Source of the DNA: Ruminococcus flavefaciens
GTDB lineage: Bacteria > Bacillota > Clostridia > Oscillospirales > Ruminococcaceae
Reading direction: 5' to 3'
Assembly (NCBI GenBank): GCA_002348905.1
Contig: DEBW01000213.1
Span: 1-8,341 of the forward strand
Length of the DNA: 8,341 nucleotides
Shown here: piece after piece, positions 1 to 5,807 of the stretch
Layout: every line of letters begins with the position of its first letter
Position numbering within the stretch: position 1 is the stretch's first letter
Translations under genes and position numbers: made by a program
Notes under the pieces: generated by a model
What the model saw: the letters and a program-made list of their open reading frames with translations, nothing else
What the model was told of the DNA's origin: nothing
The model's database searches: none

Positions 1-621
1 GCAGAGTATAGCCATTATCTCGGAAGCGACTGTGATATTGAAGCCGTCCTCACGAGGTACGCCGTTAGCCTTTCCGCCGAGACCTACAACGATATTTCTG
101 AGCGCACGGTCATTCATATCCATGCATCTCTTGAAGAGTATGCGTCTCTGGTCGATCTTCAGCTCATTTCCCTGCTGGATATGGTTATCGAGCATAGCAC
201 AGAGGAGATTGTTAGCGGCAGTTGTGGCGTGCATATCACCAGTGAAGTGAAGGTTTATATCCTCCATTGGAACTACCTGAGCGTAACCGCCGCCGGCAGC
301 TCCGCCCTTGATACCGAATACTGGTCCGAGTGAAGGCTCACGGAGAGCGAGTACAGCTTTTTTGCCTATCTTGCCCATAGCCTCAGCAAGACCTACGCTT
401 ACAGTAGTTTTGCCTTCTCCTGCCGGAGTAGGATTGATAGCAGTAACGAGAATAAGCTTGCCGTCCTCTTTGAAAGCGAGCTGAGAGTAAAGGCTCTCTG
501 AGAGTTTAGCCTTGTAGTGACCATAAGGTTCAAGGCAATCCTCGCTTATGCCAAGTCCGGCAGCGATTTCGGTAATTTTTTTCATTTTAGCGTTCTGAGC
601 GATCTCTATATCAGATAACAT
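1..621 (-). CDS. fhs: Formate-tetrahydrofolate ligase, N-terminal 207 residues (runs off the window)
   Basis: This enzyme (10-formyl-THF synthetase) makes 10-formyltetrahydrofolate from formate, ATP and tetrahydrofolate in the cytosol, feeding one-carbon units to purine and other synthesis and, in acetogens, the Wood-Ljungdahl pathway. The visible part starts MLSDIEIAQNAKMKKI. It carries the nucleotide-binding loop PTPAGEGKTT at residues 64-73, the family signature GIKGGAAGGGY at about 103-113, and the second signature VASEIMAIL at 198-206, all in the expected order. The family is about 555 residues, so roughly 350 residues lie outside the window. The frame is open to base 1 with no sign of decay. 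The start at 621 is favoured over an internal Met at residue 13 because GGAGG sits 8 bases upstream. It has its own promoter 70 bases or less downstream of gene C, so it probably is not dependent on the LRR cluster. The identification is secure; its metabolic role in this strain is not shown here. Confidence 0.97.
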   Translation of the reverse strand, partial: MLSDIEIAQNAKMKKITEIAAGLGISEDCLEPYGHYKAKLSESLYSQLAFKEDGKLILVTAINPTPAGEGKTTVSVGLAEAMGKIGKKAVLALREPSLGPVFGIKGGAAGGGYAQVVPMEDINLHFTGDMHATTAANNLLCAMLDNHIQQGNELKIDQRRILFKRCMDMNDRALRNIVVGLGGKANGVPREDGFNITVASEIMAILC

Positions 622-629
622 TTAAAAAT

Positions 630-634
630 CCTCC
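630..634 (-). promoter_or_regulatory. Ribosome binding site of fhs
   Basis: On the minus strand this reads GGAGG, 8 bases before the ATG at 621-619. It fixes the fhs start and rules out the internal Met13. Confidence 0.85.
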
Positions 635-654
635 GTTCAAAAGGTTATAGCTCT

Positions 655-683
655 ATTATAACACAAAAACAAAAATTTGTCTA
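655..683 (-). promoter_or_regulatory. Housekeeping-sigma promoter of fhs with extended -10
   Basis: The minus strand has TAGACA (678-683) as -35, a 17-base spacer, and a perfect TATAAT (655-660) as -10. TGT directly before the -10 provides the extended TGn element. Predicted transcription starts near 648, giving a leader of under 30 bases, too short for a riboswitch. The -35 box lies only 8 bases beyond the stop codon of gene C, so the whole C-fhs gap is occupied by this promoter and the ribosome binding site. Confidence 0.8.
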
Positions 684-691
684 CTACTTTA

Positions 692-3220
692 TCAATTATT
701 AAAGCAGTATTCCATAATGCTCTTATCTCCGCCGGTGGAAAGGTAGCTGTAGTAGCCGAGTATAGACGAAGCATCTTTAGCATCGGTATTTCCGTCAAAG
801 TTGATATCTGCACTTGCTGTCTGCTTATCCGAGAATGTATGCTCATTTCCGACAGACAAATTTGAGTATTCAGCTAAAACTGCGCTTGCATCCTTAGCAT
901 CTATCGTACTATCGCCGTTTGCATCGCCCATTTCAGTGTCACACGCAGGCAGTTCAGCAGACTGAAAATCATGGAGTGATGACGGGCAGAACAATGTCCA
1001 TGTTGCGTGATAACCTCCGGCATTTTTCATGTCAGCGTCGCTTCTCATGAACCATTGATACTTTACATTATCGCCGTCGTCCCATGTAGTGTCGATGTGA
1101 AACCATTCGCCGTTTATTTTAACAACATTCCATGCATGGTCGCCGTTGTGGACACAACAAGTCTTGATGCCGGCTTCATGCAAAAGCAAGTTATAAGTTT
1201 TAGCATATCCCTCGCATACAGCAACTCCGTCCATGAATACGGCTGAATCTACGTGATCTCCAAGATATTGCTCCGCATCGTTGCCGTATACAGTATTTGC
1301 ACATACCCAGTCATGAAGCGCCTTTACCTTCTGAATGTCGGTCATGCTATCGTCTGTGACCTCAGATACGACCTTTTTTGCCGAGTTTACGGTAAATTTG
1401 TCTATAAATCCGACTTCATCGGCAGTCTGCCAGTTTTTCATTATGTATTCTTTCAGCTCAGGAGCAAACTCAGCGCTTCCGTCTTTTACGACTTCTATTC
1501 CGTTTATTGTATAAAGCTTAGGACAGTTGTTGAAACAGCGTCCGGAAATGTTATCATTCAGGTCAAGATTCACCTCTGAAAGTTCAGTACAGCCGTTGAA
1601 TGCAAGCTCGCCTATATTGCTTTTACCGTTGAAAGTTACTTTTTCAAGCGCTGTACAATCAGAGAAAGCATTAGAACTTATCTCAGTTTCTCCGTTTGCA
1701 ATAATTTCTTTCAGGTTATTGCAGCCTTTGAAAGCGTTAGAGCCTATGGTATTCTTTCCTGACGGAAGTTCAAGCTTTTCAATAGCAGCTCCCTGAAAAG
1801 CATTTTGATTTATTATCAGCTCTTTGATATCAGGAGAGAACACCAGATTTTCCACAAATGAATTTTCAAACGCACTATTATAAATACTTACGCAGTCGCC
1901 TGCTCCAAATTTCACGATTTTGAGCGTAGAGGGGAAATTGCTTGCGGCAATCTCACAGTTTCCCGGAAGGTCAAGCTCTTTTATCTTTGTGCCTGTAAGT
2001 ACCGCATTTCCTTTCATTAAAAATTCATCGCTTTGTATGACAAGCTTTTCAAGTGAACTGCATCCGTTCAGTCCGAAACCTTCTATCGACTTTATATTCG
2101 GAGGTATAACAAGACTTTTCAGCGCAGTACATCCATTCAGAAAATTAATTGAAGTTATATTTTCATTTTCGGGCAGAGTTATCTTCTCAACATAGTCACT
2201 TCTGATACCCGTAATGTGTTCTGCATCCTTATCAAAAATAACTTCCCTGACCGTTGTATTCTCAAATAATATATCATTAGACCTGTTGCCTGCGGTTATC
2301 TTCACACCTTCAACCTCAGACGGTATCGTAAGCACTTCTGCACTTCCAAGATACCTGTAAAGTGAAGTAACAAGTTCGCCGCTCTTGTTGTAAGAATAGT
2401 TAAGAACCCACTCTCCAACTGTCTTTCTTCCGCTGTTAAAGCTTGCTGTCGCATTTTCGTCCCTGTATTTTTCAGGTATCTCAAACGGAGTATTTTCAAA
2501 TGCCTTATTCGACACAACTAACAAATTATCATGGAATATAACATTTTTAAGGTTCAGACAATAGCTGAAACACCTATCCGGTATAAATAATACGCTCTCA
2601 GGGATATTCACCTCAGTCATTGAGCAGTTGCTGAAAGTATACTGTTGTAACTGGTCGATAGTATCCGGAAGTGTGAGCTTATTAATATTATGCGCTCCGC
2701 CGAATACGCCCTGCTGTATCCTTTTTACCGGATATCCGCACACGCTTTCGGGTACGACAACATCATACATTTCATTATATGCTTTCTTAGTCCATGTGCC
2801 AATTGTAAGATAATCTCCTGAATCTGACGCTGAATAGAAATATTCAAAATCGCCTTGTTTAATACCGCCTATCTCTCTGTTTTTCAGAAGTCCCTGCGGA
2901 AAAATGCACTCGCAGTCATCCGGTATCACAAGATAATACCAGCTTGAACGCTTATTTGAAAATGCATCAATGTCAATGGACTTTACCTTAATTCCGTCTA
3001 TTTCAGACGGAAAAACTATATTGAAATCATCTGTTGCTAACGGATCACCGTTATACTTTATAATATTTACTGCACCGTCGGTCACTTCATACTCCCAGTC
3101 GCCAAAGGTCTGAGATTCGGCATATGAAGCTGTCATTTCATGCGCCGTATACGGCAAAGCTCCGCACATACAGCTGAATAATGCAACTGCTGATGTCATG
3201 ACTGCTATTGACTTTTTCAT
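692..3220 (-). CDS. Gene C: secreted BspA-type LRR / transglutaminase-like / dockerin protein (842 aa)
   Basis: Predicted secreted, dockerin-bearing protein of unknown substrate. Residues 1 to about 35 form a signal peptide (MKK start, hydrophobic 4-16, possible signal peptidase I site after SYA34, and a lipobox-like LFSC ending at Cys17). Three cap-like modules follow at about 38-82, 123-168 and 268-310. The first, with residues up to 122, is absent from the paralogs. LRRs of the BspA/LRR_5 kind (AF..C..L..V..P units) fill about 165-250 and 315-575. The transglutaminase-like core covers about 615-715 with a predicted triad of Cys669 (AVCEGYAK), His695 (DHAWN) and Asp710 (HIDTTWDD). The C-terminal dockerin has two calcium loops with Asp766/Asn768/Asp770/Asp777 and Asp805/Asn807/Asp809/Asp816. 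AAGGAGGT 7 bases upstream supports the start. The stop is TGA, with no hairpin terminator after it. Domain calls are firm. The catalytic outcome (cross-linking, deamidation or proteolysis) cannot be told from sequence. Confidence 0.95.
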   Translation of the reverse strand: MKKSIAVMTSAVALFSCMCGALPYTAHEMTASYAESQTFGDWEYEVTDGAVNIIKYNGDPLATDDFNIVFPSEIDGIKVKSIDIDAFSNKRSSWYYLVIPDDCECIFPQGLLKNREIGGIKQGDFEYFYSASDSGDYLTIGTWTKKAYNEMYDVVVPESVCGYPVKRIQQGVFGGAHNINKLTLPDTIDQLQQYTFSNCSMTEVNIPESVLFIPDRCFSYCLNLKNVIFHDNLLVVSNKAFENTPFEIPEKYRDENATASFNSGRKTVGEWVLNYSYNKSGELVTSLYRYLGSAEVLTIPSEVEGVKITAGNRSNDILFENTTVREVIFDKDAEHITGIRSDYVEKITLPENENITSINFLNGCTALKSLVIPPNIKSIEGFGLNGCSSLEKLVIQSDEFLMKGNAVLTGTKIKELDLPGNCEIAASNFPSTLKIVKFGAGDCVSIYNSAFENSFVENLVFSPDIKELIINQNAFQGAAIEKLELPSGKNTIGSNAFKGCNNLKEIIANGETEISSNAFSDCTALEKVTFNGKSNIGELAFNGCTELSEVNLDLNDNISGRCFNNCPKLYTINGIEVVKDGSAEFAPELKEYIMKNWQTADEVGFIDKFTVNSAKKVVSEVTDDSMTDIQKVKALHDWVCANTVYGNDAEQYLGDHVDSAVFMDGVAVCEGYAKTYNLLLHEAGIKTCCVHNGDHAWNVVKINGEWFHIDTTWDDGDNVKYQWFMRSDADMKNAGGYHATWTLFCPSSLHDFQSAELPACDTEMGDANGDSTIDAKDASAVLAEYSNLSVGNEHTFSDKQTASADINFDGNTDAKDASSILGYYSYLSTGGDKSIMEYCFNN
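708..1612 (-). repeat. 905-base direct repeat, copy in the 3' end of gene C
   Basis: This segment aligns without a single net gap to 3330-4234 in gene B at a constant offset of 2622. My hand count finds about 95 mismatches, roughly 89% identity. It encodes the last LRR unit, the transglutaminase-like core and the dockerin. Identity falls away on both sides: at the gap beyond the stop codon, and into the LRR block above 1612. Confidence 0.85.
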
Positions 3221-3226
3221 AAAAAT

Positions 3227-3234
3227 ACCTCCTT
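3227..3234 (-). promoter_or_regulatory. Ribosome binding site of gene C
   Basis: The minus strand reads AAGGAGGT, a near-perfect anti-16S match, placed 7 bases (from GGAGG) before the ATG at 3220. It decides the start. In the 90-base gap to gene B I see TAATATAG-like -10 material (3261-3268) but no matching -35, so a promoter for C alone is not supported. Confidence 0.85.
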
Positions 3235-3310
3235 AACTTTTTAACGCCTGTCACGCCTTACTATATTAGTCGTAATAATTCGTCTGATATCGCAGTAAAT
3301 CCGTATTTTT

Positions 3311-5728
3311 TCACATATTATTCAAAATATATTCCATAATACTCTTATCTCCGCCGGTAGAAAGGTAGCTATAATAAGCGAGTATAGACGAAGCATCCTT
3401 GGCATCGGTATTGCCGTCAAAGTTAATATCTGCGCTGGCTGTCTGCTTATTCGAGAATGTTTGCTCATTTCCGACAGACAAATTTGAGTATTCAGCTAAA
3501 ACTGTGCTTGCATCCTTAGCATCTATCGTACTGTCGCCGTTTGCGTCGCCCATTTCAGTGTCACACGCCGGCAGTTCAGACGATTGGAAGCTATGAAGTT
3601 CCGACGGGCAGAACAATGTCCATGTTGCGTGAGAGCCTCCGGCATTTTTCATGTCAGCATCACTTCTCATGAACCAGTTGTAGTTTACATTTTCTCCGTC
3701 GTCCCATGTAGTGTCGATGTGAAACCACTCGCCGTTTATCTTCACAACGTTCCATGCATGGTCGCCGTTGTGGACAAAACAAGTATCTATGCCTGATTCG
3801 TGAAGCAAAAGGTTATAAGTTTTAGCATATCCCTCGCATACTGCAACTCCGTCCATGAATACGGAAGAATCCACATGATCTCCGAGATATTGCTCTTTGT
3901 CGTTACCGTACACAGTATTTGCACACACCCAGTCATGGAGCGCCTTTACCTTCTGAATGTCGGTCATGCTATCATCGACTACCTCAGATACGACTTTTTT
4001 TGCCGAATTTACGGTAAATTTGTCTATGAATCCGACTTCATCGACAGTCTGCCAGTTTTTCATTATGTAGTCTTTCAGCTCAGGAGCAAACTCAGCACTT
4101 CCGTCCTTTACGACCTCTATGCCGTTTATTGTATAAAGCTTATGACAGTTGCTGAAACAGCGTCCGGAAATATCATTACTGAGGTCAAAGCTTACTTCTG
4201 AAAGTTCAGTACAGCCGTTGAATGCAAGCTCGCCGACCTCAGCTTTTCCACTCAGCTCCAGTTTTTTCAGACCTGTACAGCTTTCAAAGGCATAGTTTCC
4301 TATCTTAGCATCACCGTTTATGGTAATTTCTTTAATGCCTCCGCAGTTTCTGAAAGCATTCATATCTATCTTTGTAAGACCTCTGCCAAATTCCACATTT
4401 TCTAAATCCTGTGAATTGCTGAACGCATTTTTGCCTATAGTCACATTAGCTATTGCATCGTCAGCCGATTCTGAAAATTCCACGCCCTGTATCTTAGAAC
4501 TATCGAAAGTATGATTTCCTATACTTATATTCTTGATATCATCAGGAAATATGATGTTCTTTATTTCTACCGAATTTTCTACTAAACCATCATAATATCC
4601 CCAGAAACTCAATGCATTCAGTTTGTTAATATCTATTGAATCTCCTGATCGGAAAGCCAATGTCCCGATTTTTCCATAAAAAGGATTTCCAGTAATCGTA
4701 CAGTTTCCGGGCAATTCCAGATACTTAGCACTGCTGAAACCGTAATTCCTGCCTTTTGAATCGAATTTATCCCCCTGAATGATAAGCCTGTCAAAATCTG
4801 ATTGATTTATCAAACTTGTGAATCTTTCCGGCAGAGTAAGTTCTTTCAGTCCGTTGCAGTTCATGAGAAAGAGCAGATTGCCTGCCCTGTCAGGTATCTC
4901 CACAGACTCAAGATACTCGCTTGAAAGATTCGGGATACATAAAACATTATCATCAAATACTACTTTCCTGACATTCTTATTGTCTATGATGATAGGTTCT
5001 GAACTGTTGCTCTTTATTTCATAACCGCCAATTTCAGCAGGAATGGTCAGTACACTGTCAGTACCCATATATTTTATAATTGAAGCATCAAACTCATAGT
5101 CTACAATACGAATTGACAGTACCCAGTCTCCTACAGTTTTTGTGAACCTATTTGTTTGAACATCTACTGTAAGCCTTTCATCAACATATTTCTCCGGCAG
5201 TACAAACGAACTTTCCTTAAAGGCGTTCTGAGATACGGCTACAACATCATCATGGAACACGACTTTTTCAAGCTTCTGACATTTGTAAAAGCACCTGTCA
5301 GGTATGATTATAGTCATCTCCGGTATGTTTATCTCTGTTATATTTGAACCCCAGAACATTTCTTCTTCAAACTCTCTTATTGAATCAGGCAGAGTAAGTT
5401 TCCGTATATTTGCCGCTTTCTTGAATACATCAGCAGCTATTACCGTGACCGGCTCTCCCTCAACAGTGTCAGGCACAGTGATATCCTTCATATCTTCTTC
5501 TGTTACGGCATTTTTATCTGTAATTTTGCCTTCCCAGTTCAAAAGTTCAGCATGACCGTTTCCTAAAGCTGTTCCTTTATGATAAATCTCATATTCAAAT
5601 CCGTCGATCGTTACCTTGCTGCTTACTGCGTGTACTTCCGTCACAGCAGACGGCATATACGGCAAAGCTCCTCCCATACAAGCTAACAAAGTAAGTGATG
5701 CAGCCATTACAGCCATTGTTTTTTTCAT
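3311..5728 (-). CDS. Gene B: secreted BspA-type LRR / transglutaminase-like / dockerin protein (805 aa)
   Basis: Middle paralog of the cluster, predicted secreted, substrate unknown. The signal peptide covers about residues 1-34 (MKK start, hydrophobic 5-16, LLAC at 14-17 resembling a lipobox, or signal peptidase I cleavage after VHA34). Cap modules lie at about 43-97 and 198-240, a short LRR block at about 98-178, and a long but irregular LRR block at about 241-535. The irregular part includes a non-repeat stretch around 366-392 and loss of the NGC..LEKL unit seen in A and C. The transglutaminase-like core at about 577-677 has predicted Cys631, His657 and Asp672. The dockerin loops use Asp728/Asn730/Asp732/Asp739 and Asp767/Asn769/Asp771/Asp778, 39 residues apart. 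From residue 500 to the end it differs from gene C at about 28 of 303 positions (hand count). The start is supported by AAGGAGAA 6-8 bases upstream. The stop is TGA, and 90 bases separate it from gene C. Confidence 0.95.
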   Translation of the reverse strand: MKKTMAVMAASLTLLACMGGALPYMPSAVTEVHAVSSKVTIDGFEYEIYHKGTALGNGHAELLNWEGKITDKNAVTEEDMKDITVPDTVEGEPVTVIAADVFKKAANIRKLTLPDSIREFEEEMFWGSNITEINIPEMTIIIPDRCFYKCQKLEKVVFHDDVVAVSQNAFKESSFVLPEKYVDERLTVDVQTNRFTKTVGDWVLSIRIVDYEFDASIIKYMGTDSVLTIPAEIGGYEIKSNSSEPIIIDNKNVRKVVFDDNVLCIPNLSSEYLESVEIPDRAGNLLFLMNCNGLKELTLPERFTSLINQSDFDRLIIQGDKFDSKGRNYGFSSAKYLELPGNCTITGNPFYGKIGTLAFRSGDSIDINKLNALSFWGYYDGLVENSVEIKNIIFPDDIKNISIGNHTFDSSKIQGVEFSESADDAIANVTIGKNAFSNSQDLENVEFGRGLTKIDMNAFRNCGGIKEITINGDAKIGNYAFESCTGLKKLELSGKAEVGELAFNGCTELSEVSFDLSNDISGRCFSNCHKLYTINGIEVVKDGSAEFAPELKDYIMKNWQTVDEVGFIDKFTVNSAKKVVSEVVDDSMTDIQKVKALHDWVCANTVYGNDKEQYLGDHVDSSVFMDGVAVCEGYAKTYNLLLHESGIDTCFVHNGDHAWNVVKINGEWFHIDTTWDDGENVNYNWFMRSDADMKNAGGSHATWTLFCPSELHSFQSSELPACDTEMGDANGDSTIDAKDASTVLAEYSNLSVGNEQTFSNKQTASADINFDGNTDAKDASSILAYYSYLSTGGDKSIMEYILNNM
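3330..4234 (-). repeat. 905-base direct repeat, copy in the 3' end of gene B
   Basis: Partner of 708-1612, in the same orientation. Mismatches are spread along its length, with clusters near 3574-3602, 3781-3812 and 4171-4198. Such a pair is long and similar enough to be a substrate for recombination that would fuse B to C and delete about 2.6 kb. Confidence 0.85.
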
Positions 5729-5734
5729 GTTCTA

Positions 5735-5742
5735 TTCTCCTT
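5735..5742 (-). promoter_or_regulatory. Ribosome binding site of gene B
   Basis: The minus strand reads AAGGAGAA, with GGAG 8 bases before the ATG at 5728. It supports the assigned start, which also gives the expected MKK signal peptide. Confidence 0.8.
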
Positions 5743-5748
5743 GTCAAT

Positions 5749-5776
5749 AATATATTTTTTAAGATCATACTCTCAA
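5749..5776 (-). promoter_or_regulatory. Possible promoter of gene B
   Basis: In the 79-base gap between A and B the minus strand has TTGAGA (5771-5776), 16 bases, then TATATT (5749-5754), each one mismatch from consensus. It would start transcription near 5742, leaving a very short leader that begins at the ribosome binding site. The gap is AT-rich, so chance matches are likely. Co-transcription from gene A is equally possible, since no terminator is visible. Confidence 0.3.
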
Positions 5777-5807
5777 TATAACAGACAATTATTTCTATTT
5801 TTATATT

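Noticed and set aside
622..691. Riboswitch (for example tetrahydrofolate) in front of fhs
   Set aside because: The promoter leaves a leader of under 30 bases, with no room for a structured aptamer.
3235..3310. Terminator or promoter in the B-C gap
   Set aside because: There are GGCGT direct repeats and TAATATAG-like sequence, but no stable hairpin with a T-run and no paired -35/-10.
5742..5747. Perfect TTGACA (-35 consensus) on the minus strand just before gene B
   Set aside because: It overlaps the ribosome binding site, and a matching -10 would fall inside the gene B signal peptide, where the sequence is a poly-A run. Taken as chance.
5741..5788. Possible stem TTGTC/GACAA spanning the A-B gap that could mask the gene B ribosome binding site
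   Set aside because: Only five base pairs enclosing a loop of nearly 40 bases in AT-rich sequence, too weak to support.
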